DNA of 64,000 nucleotides, taken from Tranzscheliella williamsii (lineage: Eukaryota > Basidiomycota > Ustilaginomycetes > Ustilaginales > Ustilaginaceae). Position 1 is the stretch's first letter; every line of letters starts with the position of its first letter. The DNA lies in contig JALBYF010000002.1 in NCBI GenBank assembly GCA_023212725.1, positions 248,001 through 312,000 on the forward strand. Reading direction: 5' to 3'. Both the position numbers and the translations under genes were made by a program. Of the stretch, positions 37,923 to 48,601 are shown in pieces. A model generated the notes under the pieces. That model was given only the letters and a program-made list of their open reading frames with translations. It was not told where the DNA came from and made no database searches.

Positions 37923-38691
37923 GCTCAAGCTCTCTGAACGGAGTCGCTGGTTCGTGGTTCAGGCGCAGCAAAGTGGCAGAAGGTGGTTGAGAGATTCTGG
38001 TCGTGAGATGGAAAGCAAGGGCCAGCCTGTGCAGCTCCAGCGTGGGCAGGTGTAGTCAGTGTATGCCGATTTTGTCGGATGGCGGCCAAGAGTATAGGTG
38101 AGGTGGAAAGCAGAGATGATCGGCCGGTACAGGTCGGTGAGCTCTGAAGCACAGCCACGAACGGCGGCGCGGTCATGATGGTCTCGCCCTGCATGTTCCG
38201 CCTGTGTTGGTTGGGAACCCCTTTTCAAACCAACACGTAGCCCGGCAGCACCGCTTTTTCGAAAAGTCTAAATTCTAGCTAGTCACACTCAACGACTAGC
38301 TGACTTGTTGACTTGTTAAGCTAGGCTAGATCGCAGTAAACTCTCTTTTGGCCGTCCACTACGGCCGAGATTAAACTTGGAATGGCAACCTGACGCAACT
38401 ACGTTCATGGTTGAGCTCGTCCATGCAAGGTGTGCAGATGTCAAGACCCTGAAGGCATTGTTTCATCCCACCGTCTATCCTTGCTTACTACAATCTTTGC
38501 TCTTGGACGAGTAGCATGTCGCACCTCTGGCCACCATCAGTAGCACCAGACTGAGCAATTGGTTCCGCTGCTTGCGAGCCCCTCCTTTCTCTCTCGACAA
38601 CTGTTACCAAGGGGCCGATCTAGCAAAGAATCAAGAACGTGTCGCCGTTGCATGGCTTACGCCACGATCAGTGTGGAAGAAGCGGGCCGGC
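37923..38691. other. Divergent intergenic region
   Basis: 769 bases between the M50-like gene (-) and the F-box-type gene (+). Around 38270-38330 there is a cluster of CTAGCTAG-like and GACTTGTT repeats, AT-richer than its flanks. The downstream gene's frame extends back to 38572, but without an ATG. Confidence 0.5.
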
Positions 38692-39759
38692 ATGCCAAAG
38701 ACCGCCATGCCCGGCTTGACCTCGCTACCTAACGAGATCTTGGACCAGATAGCGTGGGCTGTCCTTGCGTCTTGCAAGCATGTCGCTTCGGCAATGTCGA
38801 CGTGCTCTTTGCTCTGCGACCTCCTGCTGCCGAAGCTATACTCCTCCATCTCAATCACCTCTCTTCCCCACCTGTCGCGCTTCTTGGCACCGCGCTCGGG
38901 CTCGCACAAATACTGCCCCGTGTACACCACGCAGTCCCTCGTCATCAACATCCCCGGCGTTCCTGGCGGCATGACTGGCCATCTCTTTGAGAAAAGTGGC
39001 AGCGTGCCGATCTCTCAGAACCGGCTCCGCCTCTCATCACAGGCGCTGTCTCTCTGCCCGAAAGTTCAGCATGTATCGCTAGAGTTTTTCAGCGTCCGGC
39101 GTTCAGAGGTGCTCTCTTCATCGGACAGCGACTTTGATTACACTTTCTTCGAAGGTGCCATTCGCAGCTTGGGAGAAGTAAGGACGCTTCGCTGGGTGCC
39201 ACCTAGCCGAGAAAGCGCCACTATCATCGGCCTCAGCATCGTGATTGTAGACCAGGTCTTCGAGCCGCTGGCCAAGGGGCTGATCGGCTGTCGAAAGCTC
39301 GAGAAGCTGGAGTTGTTCAATGCCATGCTCCCCTCTGATGGCGGGCTCGGCCTCTCTCGATCGCTAGTCGACATAGCTCGAGCGAGGCGCAAGGGCATCG
39401 GCGCTGATTCTCACAACGTCTTACATCTCTACCTGCAGTCTGTCACGCTACTGGATCCTAAGACCGTCGCCGAGCTGGCGCTTGCAGGACCCGCCATTCG
39501 GGTCGAAATCGCCGACGGGTTTGTTGGCTCCATCTGGGGCCCACGAGTCGACAGACCGCTGCTCGAAGAAAGCCTTCGCGAAGCAATGGGCCATACTCAG
39601 ACTACCAACAGTGCTGCAATTACCACCACAGCCGATTCCCTCGGCAATAAAACACCATCGGACGTCGCTCTCGACCAGGCAGTTGCCGAGGCTAGCCAAA
39701 ACGTCACCATCCGCATCCTCGATGCCGGTGTGGCTGGGTTCATGCTTTCGCACGTATGA
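38692..39759 (+). CDS. F-box-like protein of unknown target
   Basis: 355 residues from ATG 38692. The N-terminal F-box-like stretch 'LTSLPNEILDQIAWAVLASC' followed by 'MSTCSLLCDLLLPKLYSSI' (about 8-55) matches the common fungal F-box pattern. The remainder has scattered leucine-rich segments ('LEKLELFNAMLP', 'VLHLYLQSVTLL') but no clean repeat. Presumably a substrate receptor of an SCF ubiquitin ligase. The frame upstream of 38692 is open but starts with TTG, so an additional 5' exon cannot be excluded. Confidence 0.68.
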   Translation: MPKTAMPGLTSLPNEILDQIAWAVLASCKHVASAMSTCSLLCDLLLPKLYSSISITSLPHLSRFLAPRSGSHKYCPVYTTQSLVINIPGVPGGMTGHLFEKSGSVPISQNRLRLSSQALSLCPKVQHVSLEFFSVRRSEVLSSSDSDFDYTFFEGAIRSLGEVRTLRWVPPSRESATIIGLSIVIVDQVFEPLAKGLIGCRKLEKLELFNAMLPSDGGLGLSRSLVDIARARRKGIGADSHNVLHLYLQSVTLLDPKTVAELALAGPAIRVEIADGFVGSIWGPRVDRPLLEESLREAMGHTQTTNSAAITTTADSLGNKTPSDVALDQAVAEASQNVTIRILDAGVAGFMLSHV

Positions 39760-39934
39760 GAAAAAGACTCGTCCTGCGTTCGCCCCCCGCTCGCAATTTG
39801 ATTACTATCAGCAGCGCCGCCATCCGTCCGTGGTCCTACGCAAAGTCACATCGGAGTCGGATATTTTCCTGTTAAAGTGAGTTGAGTAGCGTGATTAGTC
39901 GACGTAGGGTTCATGGTATAGGGGGTTGGTGGAA

Positions 39935-41173
39935 TTAGGCGTTGCGCTTGCCCATGGACTTTGGTTTGCCTGGTTCGTCGACGGGGGTGGGGATGAGTCC
40001 GGCGAGGTCGAGGGCTTCTCTGGCGGCGCGGTTGATGAGTTTGAAGCGGTCTGGGCCGAGGTGGACGCCGCCGTACCAGCGGGTGACGACGACGATGGTG
40101 TTTTGGAGGTTGAGGAGCGCGAGGAGGTGGGCGAGTCGGGTGCCGGCGGCGGATTCGCCGTTGTCGTCCGAGTCGTGATGGAGGGTGCCGGAGGGGGAGG
40201 TGTAGGTCCAGGCGTGGATGGTGGGGTGGGTTGCGCGCGCGATGCGGCGGTCGGTGAGGATGCGCGCCAGGACGGCGGGGACCTGCTCTGGCGCGGTGAG
40301 CGTGGCGGCGTGCCCTACGAACTCGGACTTGCGCTCGACGATCGGCGCTGTCCGGAACAGTGTGCCCTCGAACGCGGCCCGGTTCGCCGCTGCCTCAAAC
40401 ACGGTCACTGTGCCGGCGGCGTCAGCGTTGCCGCCCGCCCCAGGCGCAACCCCGCGCCCCACTGCCTCGCCCGCAGATCCGCCCCTCTCGGCTTGCCTTG
40501 CGCTGCACCAGTCGGTCACCTTCTCTCGCACCCACTCGATCCCCTCAAAGAGGATCACCTCGCCCGGCACCCAGTTGACGCCATTCTCCATGCTCCCGCC
40601 GATCCACGTCCGATTCGCGTCGTCGGCGGCGCGCTCCGCGGCACTCTGATGGTAGAACGCGCGGAGGATCTCGCCGAACAGCTTGCTGTCGACGCCGAAG
40701 CCGCCAATGTAGCGCGAGAGGAGCTGCAGCTGCGGCGGGCGGGCGCTCTGCGGGTAAAACGGCGGGATAGTCACCGCGAGTCGGATCGGCAAGGGCGCCC
40801 CGCTTCCGCCAGCAACGGGCGCATCGATGTCGGTGGTGATCGACAGCGTCAGCTTGCACCCCGGCTCCCACGGCGCGGGCTCCCCATCGTCGGAAGCCAC
40901 CCCCTCGCCCCCCCCGCCGTAAAGCCCAGCCGCAGACCCCCCCGCCCCCAGCGGCACAACCTTGAGCACCGCCACCGCATCATCCGTGTAGATGCTTTGC
41001 AGCGCCAACAGCTCTTCAGCAAGCTGCGACGCCGCTTCCAACCGCTGGGCTTGGTCGTCCAGCCACAGCTCGTGCCGCCGCGATGGCCCCGGAACGTCGA
41101 AGCTCGATGGATCCGCCGCGTACGCTTCCATCCGCGCTATGAGCGCGGTCAGTGTCCCTCCCGACCCGTCCAT
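39935..41173 (-). CDS. YIH1: IMPACT/Yih1 homologue (RWD plus UPF0029 domains)
   Basis: 412 residues from ATG 41173; the frame extends 24 nt further only by a TTG. An RWD domain covers about 25-215 ('LLALQSIYTDDAVAVLKVVP', 'RLAVTIPPFYPQSARPPQLQ'), with a Gly-rich insertion. A UPF0029/IMPACT domain covers about 265-385 ('RKSEFVGHAATLTAPEQVP', 'NTIVVVTRWYGGVHLGPDRF'). Yih1/IMPACT competes with Gcn2 for Gcn1 and so damps the amino-acid starvation response at the ribosome. The protein is longer than yeast Yih1 (258 residues) because of the RWD insertion. Wobble positions change from G-rich in the 5' half to C-rich in the last 300 nt. Confidence 0.9.
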   Translation of the reverse strand: MDGSGGTLTALIARMEAYAADPSSFDVPGPSRRHELWLDDQAQRLEAASQLAEELLALQSIYTDDAVAVLKVVPLGAGGSAAGLYGGGGEGVASDDGEPAPWEPGCKLTLSITTDIDAPVAGGSGAPLPIRLAVTIPPFYPQSARPPQLQLLSRYIGGFGVDSKLFGEILRAFYHQSAAERAADDANRTWIGGSMENGVNWVPGEVILFEGIEWVREKVTDWCSARQAERGGSAGEAVGRGVAPGAGGNADAAGTVTVFEAAANRAAFEGTLFRTAPIVERKSEFVGHAATLTAPEQVPAVLARILTDRRIARATHPTIHAWTYTSPSGTLHHDSDDNGESAAGTRLAHLLALLNLQNTIVVVTRWYGGVHLGPDRFKLINRAAREALDLAGLIPTPVDEPGKPKSMGKRNA

Positions 41174-41627
41174 TGTAGCGACCCTCGTCCAGGCCAAAGC
41201 GGTGTTCGGAGGCAGGTTAGCATCGCCAACACGGAAGACAAGCCCCAGTCAAGCGGCCAATCCCCATAATCTCGCCAAATTCTTGGAAGCGGAGGAAGCA
41301 AGGCTCTACGAACTCTAACAGTCAGGTTTGCCTCAACGCACCCACAACCCAACTCTGTGACTCTGCTATGGTCCGAGCGTCGTTCAGGGTCCGGAGAAGT
41401 TGAAGCAAAGCATCGATTCGCAGCTATGACGCCCTTATCATAGCAATCCTCTGGCTCTGCCCGTGTGAGCGGGCATGCCTTGCACCCCATTGTGCCGTGC
41501 CGTTCTTGCTCCCTTCCATCATAGCCTCTGCCACCTCAACAACTCGTCAGGCAACTCGCTGCCATCGCCCGCCATTTTCTCATCACGAACACTACTCCGC
41601 ACCACCGTAGCCAGGGCGACTCACACA
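41174..41627. other. Divergent promoter between YIH1 and the proteinase-inhibitor gene
   Basis: 454 bases. No coding sequence is recognised. A pyrimidine-rich leader precedes the inhibitor ATG at 41628. Confidence 0.5.
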
Positions 41628-42057
41628 ATGTCTGACTCGAAACCGTACATCGTGTAAGTGAATTTGACCGCGAGGGGGAGAGGGAGACCGGCTGGCTCAC
41701 ATCGCTGCGCGCTTACGTTGCCTACTTAATGGTTGGACAGTATCTTCAAGGAGAGCTGCCCCGCGGCGGTCATTGACGAGCATAAGGAGAAAGTCAAGGC
41801 ACAAGGAGGCACCATCAAACAGAGCTATGACTCGTCCATCATGAAGGGTTTCGCGGCCGTCATCCCCGAGCCGCTCGCGCAACAGCTCTCGACGGCCTCC
41901 CTTAACGGAAAGCATGAGCACATGTCAGTCCAGTCTGCGGCACAGTTTCAGGCGGCAGAGTTGGGCACGTTCTGACACACTCTTCCTTTCCCATGCGCCT
42001 GTCGTTGCGCCACGCAGTGAGTATGTCGAGCCCGACAGCGAGGTCAAGACAATGTGA
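41628..42057 (+). CDS. Inhibitor I9 family small protein (Pbi2-like proteinase B inhibitor), three exons
   Basis: CDS join(41628..41653,41741..41923,42018..42057), 82 residues, reconstructed by hand. Exon 1 encodes only 'MSDSKPYI' plus two bases; donors are GTAAGT and GTCAGT. The joined protein reads 'KPYIVVIFKESCP', then 'EKVKAQGGTIKQSYDSSIMK', and ends 'EHIEYVEPDSEVKTM'. This is the exact plan of the subtilisin-propeptide-like inhibitor I9 family. Pbi2 inhibits vacuolar proteinase B in yeast and helps vacuole fusion. Each splice restores family sequence, so the model is well supported although all exons are short. Confidence 0.9.
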
Positions 42058-42278
42058 ACAGCGCTAGCGCCTGTACCCATGCGTTGCACCGCTGCGTCCT
42101 CTATCCCAGACCCGCTTGTTGTTAGCCCACCTCGGCTAAAGCCCGCGCTGGACCGGCATGGCTTTGCATTGCAAGACATCCGACTGATGCCTTGGAAGTG
42201 AACACAGCCTGTCGCCTATGCATACCAGTGGCGTGATCTCTCGGTCCGTGTGATCGTCTACAGTTTGGGTGACCGACC

Positions 42279-43258
42279 TTACTCGTCGTCCCAGAAGTCA
42301 TCGTCGTTGTCGTTCTTCCTCCCTACGACGCCCTTGCCGACGGCCTCTTGGCCCGACTCGGCATAACCGAAGATGGGTTTTCTGTTCTCCCTTGGGTCGA
42401 TGATGCCGCTCTGTCCGAGCCGCCATTCGAGGGCGCCTGTGGAGAACTTGTCCGAGTTGCCAAGTTCCTCAAAGCCGACCATTTTGTCCTTGGAGACGCC
42501 GTCCTTGAAGGTGATCAGACACGGAAGCACGGTGACCTTGAGCTTCTGGGTGAGAAAGGGGCAGTTGAGCACGTTGGCCTTGAGGAACAGCGTGGTCGGA
42601 TGCAGGCGCGCGACCACCTGCAGATGGCGGTCGAGCAGCGCACACCGCTGGAACTTGGGATGATAGAAGTGGATCGCGACCCTGCGCTCGGTCGAGGAGA
42701 ACGCGATCAGGTCCTTTTCGTTGGTGAGCTCGGTGAGCATGCCCTTCATCGACGCCGTCGAGGAATGCTGCATGGCGGACGATTCTTCCGCACGAGACGA
42801 TGATGTCCTGTTGGCAATCCTGGTACCGCACAAGCGATGAGAGAAGAGTAAGGCAGCCGTCAGCAGCGCCTTCGCTATCTCCCGCCATAACAGCAACAGG
42901 CAGACGTTGGAAAGGGGGAAACATGTGCTTACTCTTGTCGGATCTCCTCCATGCGCCGTTCGCGAAACTCGGCCATGTCAAAGCCGGCCACCGTGTCATT
43001 CTGGCCGGCAGCGTTGTGGAAGTTGGACTCATCCTCCATCAGATCCAGCTCCTCGTCCAACTCTGCAAACAGCTTCTCCTCGTCGTCATCGTCGTCTTCC
43101 TCTCCGTCCGTGTCCGCGTGGTGCCGTGTGGATGAGGAGCGGGGTGCCGATTCTAGAAACGTCGACGACGCGCCATCGGCGTAGTGATCCTCTGCCGACG
43201 CGGAGGCGGGCCCCGAGGTGCTCTGCTCGGCGCGTGCCGCTGGTGCTACGTCGGTCAT
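42279..43258 (-). CDS. PLP1: TXNDC9/Plp1-type phosducin-like thioredoxin-fold protein, two exons
   Basis: CDS complement(join(42279..42819,42933..43258)), 288 residues. Exon 1 carries an acidic region and the conserved 'FRERRMEEIRQE' helix. After the 113-nt intron the thioredoxin fold follows ('VAIHFYHPKFQRCALLDRHL', 'TTLFLKANVLNCPFL', 'VLPCLITFKDGVSKDKMVGF', 'GALEWRLGQSGII') with an acidic C-terminus 'DDDFWDDE'. The redox CxxC pair is absent, as in this family. TXNDC9/Plp1 is a co-chaperone of the CCT chaperonin in tubulin and actin folding. A second acceptor 12 nt downstream (end of CCAACAG) would remove four residues. Confidence 0.88.
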
Positions 43259-43516
43259 AGTGTCTGTGCAAGGCTGTGCAATGCTGCGCGGCGTGGAGGA
43301 TGTGGGCGAGCTGTGTTGCTGGTGATGACGCAGGCGATGTCGTGCCGCCGAGCAAGAGCAACACTTTCGGCCGCTAGCTTGCTCGCACTTTGTGACTTTC
43401 TTCTCTCCCAAACGCGCGCGCCTGATCAATTAACACCAGCACATCGTGGCCCGATCGTCACTGACACCGTAGCCGATCTCACCAGATAGACGATCCGCGG
43501 CCACTCTCCACACGAC

Positions 43517-44824
43517 ATGGCCTTGCTACCAGACAAAGGGCCTCAACACTTTGGAGCGGTGCTGCGATGCTTACCTCGTCGCCACCACCTTGCTCACAGG
43601 TGGCGCTATCGACAGCGACGACACTGGTCTTGCTGCCACCCGCAGCCGTGCACCGCAGTAAAGACGATGAGATCCTTACTGCATACGGTCTCATCGGTTT
43701 TGGGCAAGCAAACGGCGCGCTGCTCCTCTCCCACGGCGGCACGAGCATTGCATCGCCATAGGACGTTTGACCTCGCACCCCTAGTGCGGGCTGCAGGGTC
43801 GGCGTCGGCGGGGGCTGCCGGTCTCGCTGCGTCAAGAAGGCAGTCTGCCGCACGGTCGCCTATCGTGGGAGGCGCGCGCGGGACCGCTTGGACGATGCCC
43901 GTGGGCAAGATGGCGGCGGCCACTGTATCTCTCTTCCGGCTGTACTCGATGTCGGTGTCGACGTCCGTCCGGGCGCTTGCCACGCCGGTGCTGCGCAGCC
44001 GCTACCCGCGCCTCCGTTCGGAGGAGGGTGCCGGCAAGCCGGGCAAGCCGCGCCGCCACGCGTCCGCGCTGTTCGAAGTGGGGAAGAACAAGCAGGCGGG
44101 GGGGGCCGGTGGTGGTGGCGGGAACGGGAAACGCGGGGGTTGGTCGCGGGGCGCGGGGGTGGGGGGGCTGTTCGCGGGGCTGGATCGGCGGCTTGCGGGG
44201 TTGCCGGCGAACTTTGTGCTGTACACACTGCTGGCGGTGAACGGCGCCGTGTTCGCTGCGTGGCTGTACGCAACCGAAGCCATGCGGCGCTTCGGCGACA
44301 TGCAGCCGTACCAGTTCATGGGAAGGCACTTTCTGGCGGGCGCACCCAATATGCACGCTGGGCGGTACTGGACGCTGCTGCTGTCGTGCGTCAGCCACCA
44401 GGACGCAGGGCACTTTGCGCTCAACATGGTCTCGCTCGCGCTCATGGCCCCGCCCGTGCTCGCACTCGTCGGCCCCTCCACCTTCCTCGCTCTCTACTTC
44501 GGCGCCGGCATCACCAGCGCCGCCGTCTCCCTCGCCGCGCGGCGCACTCGCTCCGCCAACGCTCCCCCCCACTTCAGCCACGGCGCCTCCGGCTCCGTCT
44601 ACGCCATCCTCACCACCTTCGCCTGCGTCCAGCCCCGCGCCACCTTCCTCCTTTTCTTCGTCCTCCCCGCCCCCGCCTGGGCCTGCGTCTCGGCCATCTT
44701 CGCCTGGGACGCCTACAACGCCATCATCCACCCCGGCAACCGCACCGACTCCGCCGGCCACCTCGGCGGCATCATCACTGGCCTCCTCTTCTGGCGCTTC
44801 GGTCTCCGCGGCATACGCATCTGA
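43517..44824 (+). CDS. Rhomboid intramembrane serine protease, probably mitochondrial
   Basis: 435 residues from ATG 43517; an internal ATG at 43667 would give a 385-residue protein with an Arg/Ser-rich presequence, and I cannot decide between them. The N-terminal 140 residues are basic and lack acidic residues, as in mitochondrial import signals. The C-terminal half has about six membrane helices with the rhomboid motifs 'HFALNM', the catalytic Ser358 in 'HGASGSVYAIL' and His415 in 'SAGHLGGIITGLLFW'. The likely role is a Pcp1/PARL-type protease of the inner mitochondrial membrane, or a related organellar rhomboid. A Gly-rich stretch (about 195-220) precedes the membrane domain. Confidence 0.87.
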   Translation: MALLPDKGPQHFGAVLRCLPRRHHLAHRWRYRQRRHWSCCHPQPCTAVKTMRSLLHTVSSVLGKQTARCSSPTAARALHRHRTFDLAPLVRAAGSASAGAAGLAASRRQSAARSPIVGGARGTAWTMPVGKMAAATVSLFRLYSMSVSTSVRALATPVLRSRYPRLRSEEGAGKPGKPRRHASALFEVGKNKQAGGAGGGGGNGKRGGWSRGAGVGGLFAGLDRRLAGLPANFVLYTLLAVNGAVFAAWLYATEAMRRFGDMQPYQFMGRHFLAGAPNMHAGRYWTLLLSCVSHQDAGHFALNMVSLALMAPPVLALVGPSTFLALYFGAGITSAAVSLAARRTRSANAPPHFSHGASGSVYAILTTFACVQPRATFLLFFVLPAPAWACVSAIFAWDAYNAIIHPGNRTDSAGHLGGIITGLLFWRFGLRGIRI

Positions 44825-44950
44825 TGTAGCCTCAATTTCAGTCATGCCGAACAACGCATATCCCAGACCAGCGAACCGACATGTAGAGTCAGGATAGCAG
44901 CAGAGGCAGCAGGATGTATTCGGACGTGTCGCGGATCTATGGGTCGTGGT

Positions 44951-46519
44951 CTAGCCAAAGTACAGATCGACCAGCATGGTGGCAACACCCAGAACGATTC
45001 TAAGCCGCGGAAGGAGGTGGGCGGGGTAAGTGTGGTGTCAGTAGGGGTCGCAGCAGGCGCAGCCGCGGGGGCGTGGACAGGGGGCGGCACGGCCAAGACA
45101 GATAGGGAAGGCGGCTACTTACTCGAGCATGATGAGAAGGATAACGACGATTTCGAGGTACTCGGAATGGCTGGAGGTGACCTGGTCCTTGAGGAGCTGG
45201 AGCATGTCCTGGAGGACCTCGACGCGGGTATTGAGCAGGTCGATGCGCTGGGGGATCTCGAGGTAGCTGCGGGCGGCCGAGTAGAGCGGCTCGAGGTCGG
45301 GCTGGCGCCAGAAGATCTCGGGCGAGTCGACGATGCTGCCGACGAGGTGGATGTTCATGCGGAGAATAAAGAGGTGTCCGATCTGCTTCATGATTTCGGC
45401 GGGGGGCATGCCGATCTTGCCGCTCTCGGCGATGCTCTGCGGGATGTCCTTGGTGCTCTCGATGGTGTTGTCGATGATGCCCTCGAAAAACGAGATCTTG
45501 GTCGACTGCGCCAGCGCATGCGAGAGGCTCAACTTAGTCATGTACGAGCTGCCGCGGCGGAGCGTAATCACGTCGTTGTAGATGCGCGAGTAGTCGGCAA
45601 GATACCAGTGCAGATCCTCGCTTTCCACGTCCTCGGTGGCGAGGCGCTCCACTTCGAACCGGCGCAGCTCGCGCAAGAAGCGCTTCTCCTCCTGCAGCGT
45701 CATGCCCCAGATCACGATGGTGCCGTAGTCCATAATGAAGAGTTCGGGGATCACATCGTCCACCGAGAAGCGGCTGCGTTTGCGCTTCGCCGCGTCGGTA
45801 TGCGTTGTTGTGTCGGCTACTGCGGCGGCACCGTCGTGCTGGGCGGCTGTGGCGTGGCTGTTGAGCTCAGGAATGCCTAACAAGTCGCCGGTTTTGCTGT
45901 CGGGATTCGCCTCACGGTGCGAATGGGCGGAGCGGTGCAGGTGGGGGTGCTTGCCGTTGGACTGCGAGCTGGGGTGGGTGAGGCCGCGCGCTTCATCGAC
46001 GTGCTTGTAGGTGTAGGTGGTATACAGACACTCGTCAAAGGTAAGCACGTTGGTGCTGTGGCTGGACCGCCGTGCCTGGAGCCACTTGGTCAGTTCGCGC
46101 ACGCGGTAGCTGGTGGCGGTCGAGTAGGCGGTCACGCGCGGCAGCTTGGCGCGGCTGTGTTTGGTGAGACGGCGCGCATCGCGCCGCATCGACCCCTCCG
46201 GGATCTGCGCCAGCTGTTTGTACACTTCCTCCGCCTCCTCGTCCTCGCCCTCCGCATCGTCCGACGAACTGTCGTCATCATCTACCGAGTGGTGCGGCGA
46301 ATGCGCGGACGGCAGCGACAGCGCCGCTTGCCTCCCACCGTGTCCCGTCGGCGGCTCCGGCTTGGCCATTCTCGTCTTGCCATCGGCGCCGATGACAGGA
46401 GAAGACGCCGCATTGGGCGTAGCGCCCCCGCTCGCGCCCCCAGCCGAGCTGTCCTCCGGCTCTTCTGGGAGGATCTTGAGCTTGGACGACTGTTTCGATG
46501 ACCGCGTACTGCGATACAT
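44951..46519 (-). CDS. Rmd1/Rmd8-family DUF155 membrane protein, two exons
   Basis: CDS complement(join(44951..44999,45123..46519)), 481 residues. The start ATG at 46519 ('MYRSTRSSKQSSK') is chosen because the frame further upstream opens only with TTG. The DUF155 domain (about 245-440) has 'FIMDYGTIVIWGMTLQEEKR' and 'LHWYLADYSRIYNDVITLRR'. The single C-terminal membrane helix is split by the 123-nt intron: exon 2 supplies only 15 residues ('IVLGVATMLVDLYFG'), which complete the anchor. Acidic and Ser-rich regions fill the N-terminal half. Relatives include yeast Rmd1/Rmd8 and mitochondrial RMND1; this form without a presequence fits the cytosolic or vacuolar Rmd branch. Confidence 0.87.
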
Positions 46520-47020
46520 CTTGGCTAGGCAGTGGACCAGAAGACAGGCCAATCTCTACCCCGGGATTTGAAAGCGTAGAAACAGTTTCACCTACGGTGG
46601 ATCTAAGAGCGCCGAAGGTACCCTGTTTTAGAGCTCTGGCGTTACCTGAGTATGCGGTGTATCGAGGTGGATCGAGAGAAGAAGCCCAAGGCGTGGATGG
46701 CACCTCACACACACGCCCGAAATCACAGAATTGCGAATATCAGCAGGTGGGTGGAGGGGAAATCGGTAGATCACTAACAAAAATCGGGCAGTTGTTAGAC
46801 CGATTCCCTCAGTTATGGGAAATGATGTAACACGCGGTTATTTGTGATTGCCCTCTGCTTGGCACTCTATACCGTGCATTGTGATTGCTGTCTACTGTTG
46901 TCCATGTCTATAACCGAATCCACATCCAGTAGGGAAAGGCTGGTAGGTGCAGCAGCGGAATGGCTGGCAAAGGGTGTATACGAGCGGGAGGGAGCGCCAG
47001 GAAGAGCACAGGATACGACG
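46520..47020. other. Intergenic region upstream of the RMD1-family gene
   Basis: 501 bases between two minus-strand genes. No gene or distinct motif seen. It presumably contains the RMD1-family promoter and the decarboxylase 3' end. Confidence 0.5.
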
Positions 47021-48601
47021 CTATTGTTGCCAGTAGAGCTTGCCGATCTCGGCAACCTGGTCGACGAGCGTGGTGAGGTCGTCCATCTTGGTGCGCGGAT
47101 GGACGACGAGCCTGATGTAGTCTCCCAGGTCGGGGAGGGGTGCAAAGTCGACGGCGAAGGCGCGGCGTCTCTTGAGCTGGTCGTAGACGAACTGTGTCGC
47201 GAGGCTCTTTTTCTGCACGCTCGCTGGCTCGGCGTGGGCTGGCGGGTGTGGGCGGAAGCAGATCTGGAGGAAGAGGGGTTCGGCGGCCGGGCCGAGCTCG
47301 AGTTGGAGGGGTTTTGTCTTGATGTAAGCGACCAGCTCGGTGGCGAGGCGCAGGCCGGCATCGACGTGCGCGCCAAAGCCGTGCTTGCCGTACTTGACCC
47401 AGTAGAGCCAGAACTTGAGGGCGTCGCCACGGCGGCCGCAGCCCATGGTCTTCATCGCCGCGTTCTCGCGGCTGTCCTTGGAGTGGAAGAGGTAGCCCGC
47501 ATCCAGGCTGTTTGCCGCCAGCGTCCGCGCGTCGCGGACCAGCAGAAAGGAGCACTGCAACGGCACATTGAGCAGCTTGTGCGGGTTGATCGTAAGCGAG
47601 TCCGCCAGCTCGGACCCGGCCATCTGCGACGCATACTGCGGAATATGGCTGAACACAACCGGACCACCCCAGGAAGCGTCGATGTGGAGCCAGCATTGGA
47701 ATCTCGCAGCGACAGCTGCCAGCTCACGAAGCGGGTCGAACGAGCCAAGGACCGTCGTGCCCGACGTGGCATTGATGAAGAAAGGCGTGCCCTGTTGCGA
47801 GTCCTGGGCATGCTGCAGGGCCGCCTCGAGGGCCGAGGGCGACATCCTGCCCCCCGCATCGCAGTCGACCTTGACGACCGAGTCCAGCCCAAGCCCAGCA
47901 GAGATGGCCGCCTTGTCCAAGGAGTAATGGCTATGGGAAGAGGTGAAGAGGAGCGGGCGAGCCGGCTTGCCCTGAGAGGAGAGCTGGGCGACGACGCCGA
48001 TCAGACCCTGGGTGCGAAAAGGCGGGAAGCGGTTGGCCAGGGCTGTCTGGACGGCGAGCGTGTTGGCTGAAGAGCCGCCGGGCATGGTCAGCCCGTCGGG
48101 CTTAAGCTGGGTGAAGCCGAAGGCCTGGCAGAGCCCCTCCACACAGCGTTCCTCGGCGAGGCTCAGGACGGGGCTGGCGGACATGACGTGGGCATTGGCG
48201 TTGACAGCACTGAGCACGAGGTCGGCTGCGATTCCCACCGGGGTCGGCGCGGCATAGAGCTTGTCGAGGAAGCGGCCGGTCCAAGGGTTCACGCTGTTGT
48301 CGAGCACCAGCTTGATCGCCCGCAACAGCGGTTCGTCTCGGCCCGAAGCGACATCCGCAATGTCGGGGAGCTCGAGGCTCACCGCCGCGCGGAAGTCTGA
48401 AATGCTTCCCCACGGAGCGACGTAGGTTTCTGGCTTCTCTCCCGCTGCGATGAACTCTTGCACGAGCTGTAGCGTGCGTGGCAGTATACGCGATGCCTCT
48501 TCCGAGGCAGGCTCCCTCTGAAGCGGACTCTGACCCGCTGCTGAGGACGAGGATGCAGAGAGGCCGTCCGTGTCATTGGCCAGCCCGTTGCTGATCGTCA
48601 T
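47021..48601 (-). CDS. Group II PLP-dependent amino acid decarboxylase
   Basis: 526 residues from ATG 48601; the frame continues upstream without similarity. The fold-type-I decarboxylase motifs are present: the stacking His in 'TSSHSHYS' (221-227), 'ATSGTTVLGSFDP' (278-290), 'HIDASWGG' with Asp308, and the Schiff-base Lys342 in 'TINPHKLLNVPLQCS'. This pattern is that of glutamate, cysteine-sulfinate, aspartate and serine decarboxylases. It would release CO2 from an amino acid to give the amine. It is followed (upstream on the minus strand) by a choline/ethanolamine-kinase-like gene, which hints at an amino-alcohol product. Substrate unproven. Confidence 0.88.
   Translation of the reverse strand: MTISNGLANDTDGLSASSSSAAGQSPLQREPASEEASRILPRTLQLVQEFIAAGEKPETYVAPWGSISDFRAAVSLELPDIADVASGRDEPLLRAIKLVLDNSVNPWTGRFLDKLYAAPTPVGIAADLVLSAVNANAHVMSASPVLSLAEERCVEGLCQAFGFTQLKPDGLTMPGGSSANTLAVQTALANRFPPFRTQGLIGVVAQLSSQGKPARPLLFTSSHSHYSLDKAAISAGLGLDSVVKVDCDAGGRMSPSALEAALQHAQDSQQGTPFFINATSGTTVLGSFDPLRELAAVAARFQCWLHIDASWGGPVVFSHIPQYASQMAGSELADSLTINPHKLLNVPLQCSFLLVRDARTLAANSLDAGYLFHSKDSRENAAMKTMGCGRRGDALKFWLYWVKYGKHGFGAHVDAGLRLATELVAYIKTKPLQLELGPAAEPLFLQICFRPHPPAHAEPASVQKKSLATQFVYDQLKRRRAFAVDFAPLPDLGDYIRLVVHPRTKMDDLTTLVDQVAEIGKLYWQQ

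Noticed and set aside
43888..44829. 313-codon second frame inside the rhomboid gene
   Set aside because: Arg/His-rich shadow typical of GC-rich genes. The rhomboid motifs lie in the other frame.
46844..48070. 408-codon plus-strand frame opposite the decarboxylase
   Set aside because: Antisense shadow of a clear PLP decarboxylase.
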